A stretch of DNA of 64,000 nucleotides from Streptomyces sp. LX-29 (GTDB taxonomy: Bacteria; Actinomycetota; Actinomycetes; Streptomycetales; Streptomycetaceae). The notes under the pieces are model-generated. The model worked only from the letters and a program-made list of their open reading frames with translations. It was not told where the DNA came from and did not search any database. The stretch lies in the NCBI RefSeq assembly GCF_029541745.1, contig NZ_CP089746.1:3472001-3536000 (forward strand), read 5' to 3'. Shown one piece after another: positions 24,921 through 33,615 of the stretch. Position 1 is the first letter of the stretch. Each line of letters starts with the position of its first letter. The translations under genes and the position numbers were made by a program.

Positions 24921-26174
24921 GTGGTGATCAGCGTGGAGGACTGGGCGGAGATCCGTCGGCTTCACCGGGCCGAGCAGATGCCGGTGCGGGCGATCGCAAG
25001 GAAGCTGGGGATCTCGAGGAACACCGTCCGCAGGGCGATCGCGGACGACGCGCCGCCGAAGTACCAGCGGGCGCCGAAGGGCTCCATCGTGGACGCGGTC
25101 GAGCCGCAGATCCGCGAACTGCTCGAGCAGTGGCCGGAGATGCCCGCGACGGTGATCGCCGAGCGGATCGGCTGGGACCGCGGGCTGACGGTGCTCAAGG
25201 ACCGGGTCCGAGACCTGCGGCCGGCCTATCGGCCCGCGGATCCAGCCTCGCGGACGGTCTATGAGCCGGGCGAGATCGGCCAGTGCGACCTGTGGTTCCC
25301 GCCCGCCGACATCCCGCTCGGCTTCGGGCAGGTCGGGCGGCCGCCGGTGCTGGTCATGGTCGCGGGCTACTCGCGGTGGATCACCGCCCGGATGCTGCCC
25401 TCCAGGTCGGCGGCCGACTTGATCGCCGGGCACTGGCGGCTGCTGACCGAGCTGGGCGCCGTCCCACGGGTGCTGGTCTGGGACAACGAGGGTGCTGTGG
25501 GCTCCTGGCGGTCCGGGGGACCTCAACTGACCGACGAGTTTGCCGCGTTCGCCGGGCTGCTGGGCATCAAGTTCCTGCTCTGCAAGCCCCGGGATCCGGA
25601 GGCCAAGGGGCTGGTCGAACGGGCCAACGGCTATCTGGAGACGTCGTTCCTGCCCGGGCGGGTGTTCACCTCGCCGGCCGATTTCAACATTCAGCTCGCC
25701 GACTGGCTGACCAAGGCCAACCGGCGCATTCACCGCAGCCTGCAGGCTCGTCCGGCGGACCGGCTGGAAGCGGACCGCTCCCGGATGCTGGCCCTGCCGC
25801 CGGTCGCCCCGCCGGGCTGGTGGAAGGCATCGCTGCGGCTGCCCCGGGACCACTACGTCCGCCTGGACACCTGCGACTACTCGGTGCATCCACTGGCCGT
25901 CGGCCGCCGCATCGAAGTCACCGCGGACCTGGACCAGGTCCTGGTGACCTGCGACGGCGTCGAGGTCGCCCGGCATGCCCGCAGCTGGGCTCGCCACCAG
26001 ACCATCACCGACCCGGACCACGCGGCCGCTGCCGCAGCCGCACGGAAGAAGGCTGCCAGCACGAAGGCGGCGCCAGTGGACGTGACGGAGGTCGAGGAAC
26101 GGTCGCTGGAGACCTACGACCGGATCTTCGGTGTCATCGACGGCGGGCTGAGCACGGGCGAAGGGGCAGCGTGA
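24921..26174 (+). CDS. istA: IS21-family transposase IstA
   Basis: Transposase of 417 residues. An N-terminal HTH (IRRLHRAEQMPVRAIARKLG, then SRNTVRRAI) precedes the DDE integrase core; visible blocks include GEIGQCDLWFP, VLVWDNEGAVG and KGLVERANGYLETSF, supplying the D, D and E. The C-terminal part binds the terminal repeats. Start GTG 24921 (or 24924) follows GGGAGGA. The stop overlaps the istB start by one base (TGATG), the normal IS21 coupling. Confidence 0.95.
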   Translation: MVISVEDWAEIRRLHRAEQMPVRAIARKLGISRNTVRRAIADDAPPKYQRAPKGSIVDAVEPQIRELLEQWPEMPATVIAERIGWDRGLTVLKDRVRDLRPAYRPADPASRTVYEPGEIGQCDLWFPPADIPLGFGQVGRPPVLVMVAGYSRWITARMLPSRSAADLIAGHWRLLTELGAVPRVLVWDNEGAVGSWRSGGPQLTDEFAAFAGLLGIKFLLCKPRDPEAKGLVERANGYLETSFLPGRVFTSPADFNIQLADWLTKANRRIHRSLQARPADRLEADRSRMLALPPVAPPGWWKASLRLPRDHYVRLDTCDYSVHPLAVGRRIEVTADLDQVLVTCDGVEVARHARSWARHQTITDPDHAAAAAAARKKAASTKAAPVDVTEVEERSLETYDRIFGVIDGGLSTGEGAA

Positions 26175-26980
26175 TGAGCACGAAGAACGGCACGAACCAG
26201 GCCCGGACCAGCCGCGACGTCGGCTCCGAACTGATTTATCTGACCAAGGCGTTGAAAGCCCCGGCCCTGCGGGATGCGGCAGCACGGCTCGCCGAACGGG
26301 CCCGCGACGAGAGCTGGAGCCACGAGGAGTATCTGGCCGCATGCCTGCAGCGGGAGGTCGCCGCCCGCGACTCCCACGGCGCCGAGGGACGCATCCGCGC
26401 GGCCCGTTTCCCCTCTCGCAAGTCGCTGGAGGACTTCGACTTCGACCATCAGCGGTCGGTGAAACGCGAGGTCATCGCCCATCTGGGGACGCTGGACTTT
26501 GTCGTCGGGAAGGAGAACGTGATCTTCCTGGGGCCGCCTGGCACCGGCAAGACCCACCTCGCCACCGGCCTCGGCATCCGGGCCTGCCAGGCCGGCCACC
26601 GGGTCGCCTTCGCCACCGCCGCCCAGTGGGTCACCCGCCTCGCCGAAGCCCACCAAGCAGGCCGGCTCAGCGACGAGCTGACCCGCCTGGGCCGGATCCC
26701 GCTGATCGTGGTCGACGAAGTGGGCTACATCCCCTTCGAACCCGAGGCAGCGAACTTGTTCTTCCAGTTCATCTCGGGCCGCTACGAACGCGCCTCGGTG
26801 ATCGTGACCAGCAACAAGCCCTTCGGACGCTGGGGCGAGGTCTTCGGTGACGACACCGTCGCCGCCGCGATGATCGACCGCCTCGTCCACCACGCTGAAG
26901 TGATCTCGCTGAAGGGCGACAGCTACCGCATGCGCGGCCGAGACCTCGGACGGGTTCCCGCGGCCAACAGCGGGGAATGA
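26174..26980 (+). CDS. istB: IS21-family ATPase helper IstB
   Basis: AAA+ ATPase of 268 residues assisting IstA in target capture and strand transfer. Walker A is GPPGTGKTHLA, Walker B IPLIVVDEVGYIPF, and the sensor region SVIVTSNKPFGRWGEVFGD is diagnostic for IstB/DnaC-like proteins. The true start is ATG 26174, directly coupled to istA; a longer open frame upstream is only the shadow of istA. Confidence 0.95.
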   Translation: MSTKNGTNQARTSRDVGSELIYLTKALKAPALRDAAARLAERARDESWSHEEYLAACLQREVAARDSHGAEGRIRAARFPSRKSLEDFDFDHQRSVKREVIAHLGTLDFVVGKENVIFLGPPGTGKTHLATGLGIRACQAGHRVAFATAAQWVTRLAEAHQAGRLSDELTRLGRIPLIVVDEVGYIPFEPEAANLFFQFISGRYERASVIVTSNKPFGRWGEVFGDDTVAAAMIDRLVHHAEVISLKGDSYRMRGRDLGRVPAANSGE

Positions 26981-27052
26981 CCAACATCAACTGAGCAGTG
27001 GGGGGTCACTTTTCACCCGTCGGATGTGGGTCACGATTCACGCGTCGCCGAC

Positions 27053-27058
27053 ACTGCC
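27053..27058. repeat. Target-site duplication, right copy
   Basis: CTGCCG immediately after the right end of the IS21-family element, identical to the left copy. Confidence 0.85.
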
Positions 27059-27133
27059 GGTCTTGTCTGCACCCCGCCTGACCTGCGAGATCACGGCAGG
27101 GACGGCAAGGACGGCAGCCGGGAGTGGCGGGGC

Positions 27134-28480
27134 TCAGCCCTCGCCGAGGCTGGCAGGTTGAGTGTTCCCTGAGGGAACAGGTTGGGTGCCCACTGAGTGG
27201 ACGGTGGGGCAGTAGCGCCGCCAGGCGTCGAGGAACTTGTTGCGCATGTACCCCTTGCGCTGCGTTCCGTCAGCCATACGGACGTTGCCCGACCTGATGC
27301 CGTACTCGCGCAGCATCGCGCCGAGATCACGGGCGGTCAGCCCGCTGCGTCCCCACTCCGCCCACGGGCTCTCCACGTCCTGGCGCAGGAGGTAAAGGAG
27401 TTCCTCGGTGGAGAGACTCTCGGGCTCGCCCCGGCCCGCGAAGATCCGGCGGATGTCGGCGAGGATGCGCGCCCCGCTGGGATGGTCCTCCTCGGCCGCC
27501 GCTTCGGCGGCGACCATCCGCGCGCACGCGACCCGCGCCAGACGGGGCCACGCGCCGCCGGCGAGGTCGGCGACGATCACCAAGGGCTCCCAGGTGTCGG
27601 CAGCGCGGTCCTCTACCGGCATATCCGGCTCCAAGTTCGCCGCCTTGTCCATCAGCGGCCTGGCCCACGCGGCGATCCGGTCACGCAGGTCGTGCAGGGC
27701 CGGGGTGTCCCGGCGGGAGCGGAAAGGCTTGACGCTCTCGCCCTCAGCTCGGCGGCGCATGCGGATCACGATCGCCCGGTCCATGATCGTGTCGGGCAGA
27801 TCGCCGATCCCCGCGATCGCCGCCATGGCGAAGGTGGCGAACTTGTGCGGAGTGTGGTCGTTGCCGACGACCCGGGTCACATACCGGTTGCGCTGGTGGC
27901 CGGCGTTCAGCAGGCCGCGCATCTCCTCGTTCTTCTCCGCCACCTTCGGGCTGCCGAAGATCGTGTCCGCCTCGTCCACCAGTAGTGTCGGCGGGTTCTC
28001 CTCGGTGATGGAGCGGAAGATCGCCGCAGGCGTTGTGTTGATGGTCAGCATCGGCTCGTGCACCGTCTCGACCAGCACGTCCAGCAGCCGCGACTTGCCG
28101 CACCGCTTCGCGGGCCCGACCACCGCCAGGCGCGGGGCATGCTGCCAGGCGGACTGCAGATGCGTCGCCACCACCCACGCGGTGACCGCGTCCAGCGCCT
28201 GCTCGGACGGGAAGATCACGAACCGGGCGAGCTGCGCACGCAGTTCGCCCAGCAGACCCGCGCCTTCGGTCGGCTCGGTGTCGGGTATCTGCATCTCCTC
28301 CGGTCCGCTCGGCGTAGCCGCTTGCTCGGGACCATGGGTACCCGCATCGTGGCCATCGTCCCCGTTGGCGTCTTCGGCCGACGGGGAGCGCAGGTGAGCG
28401 CCAGGCTGACCGGGAATCGCGCTGGCCGGCCAGATCGCCTTGGCGGGTGCGGAATGTGCATCGGGTGTCGTAGGTTGCAC
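27134..28480 (-). CDS. DUF3631 ATPase, probable replication protein of the element
   Basis: Protein of 448 residues. An acidic, low-complexity N-terminus (about 75 residues) is followed by an ATPase with Walker A GPAKRCGKSRLLD and Walker B TLLVDEADTIFG, then the DUF3631 C-terminal region ending in a winged-helix-like part (LTARDLGAMLREYGIRSGNVR). DUF3631 proteins are found beside integrase and transfer genes on actinomycete elements, where they are thought to act in replication or segregation. GTG 28480 is preferred over upstream ATG codons because GAGGAG lies 7 nt upstream. It ends 76 bp from the IS insertion site. Confidence 0.8.
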   Translation of the reverse strand: MQPTTPDAHSAPAKAIWPASAIPGQPGAHLRSPSAEDANGDDGHDAGTHGPEQAATPSGPEEMQIPDTEPTEGAGLLGELRAQLARFVIFPSEQALDAVTAWVVATHLQSAWQHAPRLAVVGPAKRCGKSRLLDVLVETVHEPMLTINTTPAAIFRSITEENPPTLLVDEADTIFGSPKVAEKNEEMRGLLNAGHQRNRYVTRVVGNDHTPHKFATFAMAAIAGIGDLPDTIMDRAIVIRMRRRAEGESVKPFRSRRDTPALHDLRDRIAAWARPLMDKAANLEPDMPVEDRAADTWEPLVIVADLAGGAWPRLARVACARMVAAEAAAEEDHPSGARILADIRRIFAGRGEPESLSTEELLYLLRQDVESPWAEWGRSGLTARDLGAMLREYGIRSGNVRMADGTQRKGYMRNKFLDAWRRYCPTVHSVGTQPVPSGNTQPASLGEG

Positions 28481-28563
28481 AGGGCAGCTCCTCATCTGGC
28501 GGTTACGGGCCCGCCCTTGCCGCCGGGTTGGTTCATGTGAAGTCGTGCAGGGGTGTTGCTCGG

Positions 28564-28589
28564 GCCTCCGGCGTTGCCCCGCCGGAGGC
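28564..28589 (-). terminator. Inverted repeat between the excisionase-like gene and the DUF3631 gene
   Basis: GCCTCCGGC (28564-28572) pairs with GCCGGAGGC (28581-28589), a 9-bp perfect stem in the 232-bp gap. It may end the excisionase transcript or form a leader structure for the DUF3631 gene 84 bp further on. Confidence 0.45.
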
Positions 28590-28712
28590 TCACCCACGTC
28601 TCGCGGCTACTCGACCGAGGCGAGGGACCACGGACAGTACGTCCACGCCCCGCCACAGTCCAGCGTTTCTGTGTCAGCTCAGCGCAGAAGCGTCTGCTAC
28701 ACGCACGCGCGG

Positions 28713-28943
28713 TCATGCGGCCAGGCCGAGCAGGCTCAGCAGGTCGGCCGTCACGACCCGGTACGCCTTGCCCAGCCGCAGGACCCTGCACGGGTACTGG
28801 CCCTGCTTCGCCAGCGCATAGCCCTTGCTGCGTCCCAGGCCCAGCGCCCGATTGCCGGTGTCCAGGTCAATGGCAGCGGGCAGGGCCAGCAGCTCCTCCC
28901 GGGTCATCCCGTGCGACTTACCGGCGATCTCGTTCTCGCGCAT
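28713..28943 (-). CDS. Small HTH protein, excisionase-like
   Basis: Protein of 76 residues with a winged-HTH/MerR-type fold segment: RALGLGRSKGYALAKQGQYP then CRVLRLGKAYRVVTADLLSLLG, the layout of excisionases (helix-turn-helix domain 17). ATG 28943 was chosen because GGAG lies 6 nt upstream; ATG codons further out at 28955 and 29045 lack one. It is divergent from the XRE gene. Placement beside an integrase module supports a role as excisionase or directionality factor. Confidence 0.75.
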   Translation of the reverse strand: MRENEIAGKSHGMTREELLALPAAIDLDTGNRALGLGRSKGYALAKQGQYPCRVLRLGKAYRVVTADLLSLLGLAA

Positions 28944-29038
28944 GCGGCGCTCCATCCATGACTGAGCCCTCGGCGAACGCGACGACCGCGCCCGTCTCCA
29001 GGCCACTAAATCCAGGATGACCGAGCTACTGTGTCCCC

Positions 29039-29728
29039 ATGACACAACACCGTTTCGATGATGGAACTGACCCGGACAACGTGCCCGAGTGGGCGGACCA
29101 GCTCATGGCCACCGTGGCCGCCGAGGTCCGCAGACGGCGGAAGGAGCTGGGTTGGAGCGCACAGGACTTGGCCGACAAGTGCGACGAGACCGGCTATCCG
29201 ATCCCCCGCAACGTGATCGCCAATATGGAATCCGGCCGCCGTGCCGGCCTCCCCCTGGTCGACGTCATGGTCCTGGCCAAGGCCCTGAACACGCCCCCCA
29301 TCTGCCTCATCTATCCCGTCGGCTACGTAGAAGACGTGCAGCAGCTCCCTCTCGAACACCCCACCTCCACCCTGAACGCCCTGAACTGGTTCACCGGCGA
29401 GGAGACCGAGCTCGGCGCCGAGGACGACATGCTGCGCTACTTCCGCGCCCACCACGCCGCCGAGAGGACGTTCAAGGCCGCACGGCAAGAGGAGGAGTAC
29501 GCGCGCTACCACGCCGAGACCGCCCCGAACGCCGACCGGAAGGCCGAGGCCCTCCGCACCCAGGCCCATGCCGCCCAGGAGGCCGAGGCGGCCAAAGTCC
29601 GTCTGCGCAGGGTCCGCGCCTTCATTCGGGAGGGGGGCGTCACGCCTCCCTTCCTGTGGCCCAACGTCGCCGCCGAAGTCGAGCCGTCCGAAACCGACAC
29701 CAACCCCACCGAGGAGAACGACCTTTGA
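29039..29728 (+). CDS. XRE-family transcriptional regulator of the integrative element
   Basis: Protein of 229 residues. Residues about 20-90 are an HTH_3 domain (VRRRRKELGWSAQDLADKCD, then PRNVIANMESGRR). A helical, charged central region and an acidic tail follow. The gene overlaps the integrase start by 4 bp (TTGA), so regulator and integrase are made together, and it is divergent from the excisionase-like gene, an arrangement suited to control of excision. The start ATG 29039 lies directly after a TGTCCCC sequence with no clear ribosome binding site, so a leaderless transcript is possible. Confidence 0.85.
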   Translation: MTQHRFDDGTDPDNVPEWADQLMATVAAEVRRRRKELGWSAQDLADKCDETGYPIPRNVIANMESGRRAGLPLVDVMVLAKALNTPPICLIYPVGYVEDVQQLPLEHPTSTLNALNWFTGEETELGAEDDMLRYFRAHHAAERTFKAARQEEEYARYHAETAPNADRKAEALRTQAHAAQEAEAAKVRLRRVRAFIREGGVTPPFLWPNVAAEVEPSETDTNPTEENDL

Positions 29729-31326
29729 AGGGCTCCACCTACCGCCGCTGTTCCTGCCGCGACCCCAAGACCGGCAAGGAGCTCGGCACGTCCTGCCCCA
29801 AGCGCAACAGCAGGAACCACTGCACCTACTCCATACGCCAGGAGCTGCCGCCGCGTGAGGACGGCAGCCGAAGGTCGTTTGCGCGAGGCGGGTACGGCAG
29901 CCTCAAGGCGGCTCAGGCCGGCCTCGACCACGTACGCGCCCTCTTGGGGCTGGCCGAAGCCGATGACCCCGAAGGCATAGAGCTGATAGGCGAGATGCTG
30001 GCGGAAGTCAGCCGCGAGAAGACGCCTCTGCCTGATGTGGAGGAGACTCGGCGGCGGCTCAAGGCTGGCCAGGACCTCATCGGCAGCCTGACCGTGAGCG
30101 AGTGGCTCGACCGGTGGCTGGCGGGCAAGCGGATCCGGAAGTCCGGCCTGAACCGCTACGAGACCGATATCCGCGTGCACCTCAAGCCGCGCATCGGGCA
30201 CCGGCGGCTCGACCGGCTGCGCGTGAGCCACCTCAGTGAGATGTTCACGGCCATCGCCGACGCCAACGCCGAGATCCTGGAGCAGAACGCCCAGCGGCGG
30301 GCCGCAGTCGAGGAGCTGGCAACTGTCCCGTGGAAGGGGGCCGAGAACCGCGCCCGCCGCAAGGCGATGAAGGCTGCGATCGACGCGATGCCGCCCTTTC
30401 GGCGTGTGACCGGTCCGGCTACCCGGCTGCACGTCAAGGCCACGCTGCGGGCCGCGTTGAACGACGCGATCGGGCAGCAGATCATCACGTTCAATCCGGC
30501 GGCCCACGTCGAGATCGACCCGGTGCGCAAGCCGAAGGCCCTGGTGTGGACGGATGAGCGGGTCGCCAAGTGGCGGAAGACCGGCGAGAAGCCTTCGCCC
30601 GTGATGGTCTGGACGCCCGAGCAGACCGGCGCCTTCCTCGACTTCGCCGCCGAGGACCGGCTGTACGCGATGTGGCACCTGATCGCCTTCCGCGGCCTGC
30701 GGCGTGGCGAGGCGTGCGGGCAGCCGTGGTCGGAGACGAACCTCGACACCCACTCCCTCACCGTCTCCTCCCAACTCGTGCAGGACGGCTGGGAGGTCGA
30801 GGCGTCCGAGCCGAAGACGGACAGCGGCTTCCGTGTGGTCGCCCTCGATGACTACACCGTCGAGGTGTTGAAGCGGCACCGCGAACGCCAGGACGCGGAC
30901 CGCGAGGAGTGGGCTTCGGCTTGGGTGGAGACCGGTTTGGTCTTCACTCAGGAGGACGGCTCCTGGCTGCACCCCGGCAAGGTGACCGACTTCTTCGAAC
31001 GGCTCGTCGCCACCTCCGGCCTCCCACCGATCCGGCTGCACGACCTGCGCCACGGCGCGGCCACGCTCATGCTCGCCGCGGGGGTCGACGTGAAGGTCGT
31101 GTCCGACACGCTCGGGCACAGCGACACCCGGATCACGCGGGACATCTACCAGAGCGTCCTCCCCCACGTCGGGAAGAGCGCCGCCGAGGCCACCGCCAAA
31201 CTGGTCCCCCTCCAGCGCAAGGCCGAGGCGGAGAAGGCCCGTAAGGCCGCCAAGAAGGCGAAGCAGGCCGCGAAAGCGCAGGCCAAGGGCAAGAAGAAGG
31301 ACGAGCAGAAGAAGCCCAAGAAGTAG
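29725..31326 (+). CDS. int: Tyrosine recombinase/integrase
   Basis: Protein of 533 residues starting at TTG 29725, overlapping the regulator stop. An N-terminal arm-binding region (KGSTYRRCSCRDPKTGKELG, with several Cys) is followed by a SAM-like core-binding domain and the catalytic domain. Catalytic residues visible are R in FRGLRRGEACG (near residue 325), HxLR in LHDLRHGAAT (near 439), H in LGHSDTRITRDIY, and Y near 473. The tail is a lysine/alanine-rich helix ending KKKDEQKKPKK. The gene ends 129 bp from the tRNA-Thr 3' end, which is the presumed attachment site. Confidence 0.95.
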   Translation: MKGSTYRRCSCRDPKTGKELGTSCPKRNSRNHCTYSIRQELPPREDGSRRSFARGGYGSLKAAQAGLDHVRALLGLAEADDPEGIELIGEMLAEVSREKTPLPDVEETRRRLKAGQDLIGSLTVSEWLDRWLAGKRIRKSGLNRYETDIRVHLKPRIGHRRLDRLRVSHLSEMFTAIADANAEILEQNAQRRAAVEELATVPWKGAENRARRKAMKAAIDAMPPFRRVTGPATRLHVKATLRAALNDAIGQQIITFNPAAHVEIDPVRKPKALVWTDERVAKWRKTGEKPSPVMVWTPEQTGAFLDFAAEDRLYAMWHLIAFRGLRRGEACGQPWSETNLDTHSLTVSSQLVQDGWEVEASEPKTDSGFRVVALDDYTVEVLKRHRERQDADREEWASAWVETGLVFTQEDGSWLHPGKVTDFFERLVATSGLPPIRLHDLRHGAATLMLAAGVDVKVVSDTLGHSDTRITRDIYQSVLPHVGKSAAEATAKLVPLQRKAEAEKARKAAKKAKQAAKAQAKGKKKDEQKKPKK

Positions 31327-31413
31327 GCCCCTGCGCGGCTCCGCTCACGCATCGCTCACGCAAGCCATCCCACGGCACCCCGGCCGTGTGACGCGCCATG
31401 CCCCGAGCACAGC

Positions 31414-31451
31414 AAAAGGCCAGGTCACGGGCTATGTGACCTGGCCTTTTT
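31414..31451. terminator. Bidirectional intrinsic terminator between int and tRNA-Thr
   Basis: Perfect 15-bp arms AAAAGGCCAGGTCAC (31414-31428) and GTGACCTGGCCTTTT (31436-31450) with a 7-nt loop, followed by TTTTT on the plus strand and the equivalent on the minus strand. It can terminate both int and the converging tRNA transcript. Confidence 0.9.
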
Positions 31452-31454
31452 CGG

Positions 31455-31528
31455 AGCCGCCTAAGGGAATCGAACCCTTGACCTACGCATTACGAGTGCG
31501 TCGCTCTGGCCGACTGAGCTAAGGCGGC
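31455..31528 (-). tRNA. tRNA-Thr (anticodon CGU)
   Basis: Cloverleaf of 74 nt without encoded CCA. The acceptor arms GCCGCCT and AGGCGGC pair perfectly, the D-arm reads TAGCTCAGTCGGCCAGAGC, the anticodon loop is CTCGTAA with CGT in the middle, and the T-arm is AGGGTTCGATTCCCT. It reads ACG (Thr). Its 3' end abuts the integrase region, so it is the likely integration target and half of an att site. Confidence 0.95.
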
Positions 31529-31645
31529 ATGCTGCCGAGCCAGAGTGGCATCAGCAGCGTCGCTAAGTCTACACAGTTTCCAGGGGTGCTCCGCACGGGG
31601 GCCGGGCGGTCGGGGTCGGGGCCGGGCCGGGGGTGTTCGGGCTGG

Positions 31646-33208
31646 TCAGGTGCAGCGTTTGGCGTCGGCGGGCGGAGTGCCGTCGAGGAGGTAGGCGTTG
31701 ATGGCGTTGTCGATGCAGTCGCTGCCCCGGCCGTAGGCGGTGTGGCCGTCACCGTCGTAGGTGAGGAGGGTCGCCGAGGAGAGCTGGGTGGCGAGGGACT
31801 GGGCCCAGACGTATGGCGTGGCGGGGTCGCGGGTGGTGCCGACCACGAGGATGGGTGCGGCGCCGCGGGCCTCGATGCGGTGGGGCTTTCCGGTGGCGGG
31901 GACCGGCCAGTAGGCGCAGTTCAGGGAGGCCCAGGCGAGGCCCTCACCGAAGGCGGGGGAGGTCTTCCGGAAGGCGGGCAGGGCCGCCTTGACGTCCTCG
32001 GGGGTGCGGAAGGCCGGAGGCAGGTCGAGGCAGTTGACGGCCGGGTTGGCGTACATGAGGTTGGCGTACTTTCCGTCCTCACGCTCATAGTAGAGGTCGG
32101 CCAGTTGCAGCAGTGGGCCACCGTCGCCCGCCGTGGCGGAGCGCAGCGCCGCGCGCAGCTGCTGCCAGGAGCCCTCGTCGTACATGGCCGCGATCACCCC
32201 GGTGGTGGCGAGCGCCTCGCCGAGCTCGCGCCGGCCGTCGTCGGTGGGGACGGGGTCACGGTCCAGCCGGGCGAACAGGGCGCCGAGGCGCTTCCCGGCG
32301 TCGTCCGGGCTGCGGGTGCCCAGCGGACAGTCGTCGCGGTCCACGCAGTCCTCGGCGAAGGCGGTGAAGGCGGTCTGGAAGCCGCCGGTCTGGTCGCGGT
32401 TGGTGCGCTCCGCGGAGAGCGTCGGGTCCATCGCGCCGTCGAGGACGAGCCGGCCGACGCGGTCGGGGTACAGCTCGGCGTAGGTGGCCCCGAGAAAGGT
32501 GCCGTACGAGGCGCCCACGTAGGTGAGCCGCTTGTCGCCCAGCGCCGCGCGCAGCAGGTCCATGTCGCGCGCCGCCTCGACCGTCGAGACATGGCCCAGG
32601 ACCTCGCCGGAGCGCTTCTCGCAGCCGGCGGCGAACTTCTTGTACGCGGCCGTCAGTCCGGCGACCTCGGAGGCGTCGTCCGGGGTCTGGTCGGTCTGCG
32701 TGTAGGCGTCCATCTCCTTGTCGGTCAGGCACCGCACGGGTTCGCTGCGCGCCACGCCGCGCGGGTCCATCGCCACCATGTCGTACCGCGCGCGCACCGG
32801 CGCCGGGTAGCCGATGCCCGCGTACCCCTGCAGATAGCCGATGGCCGAGCCGCCCGGACCGCCCGGGTTGACCAGGAGCGAGCCGATCCGCTCGCCCGGG
32901 CCGGTGGCCTTCTTGCGGGCCACCGCGAGCCGCAGGTCCTCGGCGAGGTCGGGGCGGTCGTAGTCCAGCGGCGCCCGGAGCGTGGCGCACTGAAAGCCCG
33001 GCACGCCGCACTCGCGCCAGCTCAGCTTCTGCTCGTAGTAGCGCTTCAGCGCGGCCGGTCGGCCGCTGTCGGCCGACGGCGGCCGACCGGATCGGGAGTC
33101 GGACTCGTCACCCGAACAGCCGGTGAGGCCGGACGCCACCACGGTGGTCAGCAGGGCCACGGCCGCCAGCACCGTGCCGTTACTGCGGAGCTTGCGACTG
33201 ATCTCCAT
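31646..33208 (-). CDS. Secreted TAP-like alpha/beta hydrolase lipoprotein
   Basis: Serine hydrolase/peptidase of 520 residues. The start at 33208 gives a lipoprotein signal (VLAAVALLTTVVASGLTGC, lipobox ending in C). An alpha/beta hydrolase fold follows with oxyanion segment NPGGPGGSA, nucleophile elbow GASYGTFLGATYAELYP, and catalytic H in DGDGHTAYGRGSDC. The C-terminal ~100 residues match the TAP-like domain of tripeptidyl aminopeptidases. It probably removes N-terminal peptides from extracellular proteins or peptides at the cell surface. First core gene beyond the tRNA. The upstream AGGG is a weak ribosome binding site. Confidence 0.9.
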   Translation of the reverse strand: MEISRKLRSNGTVLAAVALLTTVVASGLTGCSGDESDSRSGRPPSADSGRPAALKRYYEQKLSWRECGVPGFQCATLRAPLDYDRPDLAEDLRLAVARKKATGPGERIGSLLVNPGGPGGSAIGYLQGYAGIGYPAPVRARYDMVAMDPRGVARSEPVRCLTDKEMDAYTQTDQTPDDASEVAGLTAAYKKFAAGCEKRSGEVLGHVSTVEAARDMDLLRAALGDKRLTYVGASYGTFLGATYAELYPDRVGRLVLDGAMDPTLSAERTNRDQTGGFQTAFTAFAEDCVDRDDCPLGTRSPDDAGKRLGALFARLDRDPVPTDDGRRELGEALATTGVIAAMYDEGSWQQLRAALRSATAGDGGPLLQLADLYYEREDGKYANLMYANPAVNCLDLPPAFRTPEDVKAALPAFRKTSPAFGEGLAWASLNCAYWPVPATGKPHRIEARGAAPILVVGTTRDPATPYVWAQSLATQLSSATLLTYDGDGHTAYGRGSDCIDNAINAYLLDGTPPADAKRCT

Positions 33209-33615
33209 CGATTGGCGCCCTTCGTCCTCAGATCGCGCAGTTCGCGGCATCGTGTCTGTCGGAGCGTATCCACACCGTTACGGTCCATGCGCAGGCGCGC
33301 GAAGCGAACTCGTAAGGGTGAGGGGGGTGCGTGGAAGGCCGGGGTGGTGAAGGACGGGGCGGGTGGCGCGTCGAGCCGGACGGCCTGGGCAGGCTGGCAG
33401 CCTGGCGGCCCGTTCGGCGCGGCCGGCGGCGAGATGCCGACGGCTTACCTGGCACGAGATGACGGCTCCGCCGGCCGGCGGGGGCTGCCCCGGCGGCGTG
33501 AACCGATGCCGGAGTCCCCCGGTGCTCGGTGCCCGTGCCCGTGTGCCCGTGCCCCGCGCCCCAGACCGGATAGCTTCCCGAGGGGGAGCTGCCCCGCCCG
33601 GGAGCCCTGCCCGGC
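33209..33615. other. Intergenic region between hydrolase lipoprotein and holB
   Basis: These 407 bp contain no gene-like frame. It holds the lipoprotein promoter, a 14-bp palindrome CCGCCGGCCGGCGG at 33468-33481 that could terminate holB transcription, and short CCCGTG repeats near 33530-33560. Confidence 0.4.

Larger units (their letters stand above)
24832..27052 (+). mobile_element. Complete IS21-family insertion sequence
   Basis: Element of 2221 bp with istA and istB. The left end TGTCGGCGACGGCTGAAAAG and the complement of the right end TGTCGGCGACGCGTGAATCG form imperfect terminal inverted repeats starting with TGT. Further subterminal repeats follow inside each end, of the type GTGACCC/AGTTGACC (24873-24885 on the left, 27003-27015 on the right), the multiple terminal repeats typical of IS21. 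The flanking CTGCCG duplication and two intact genes show a recent and probably active insertion. Confidence 0.95.
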
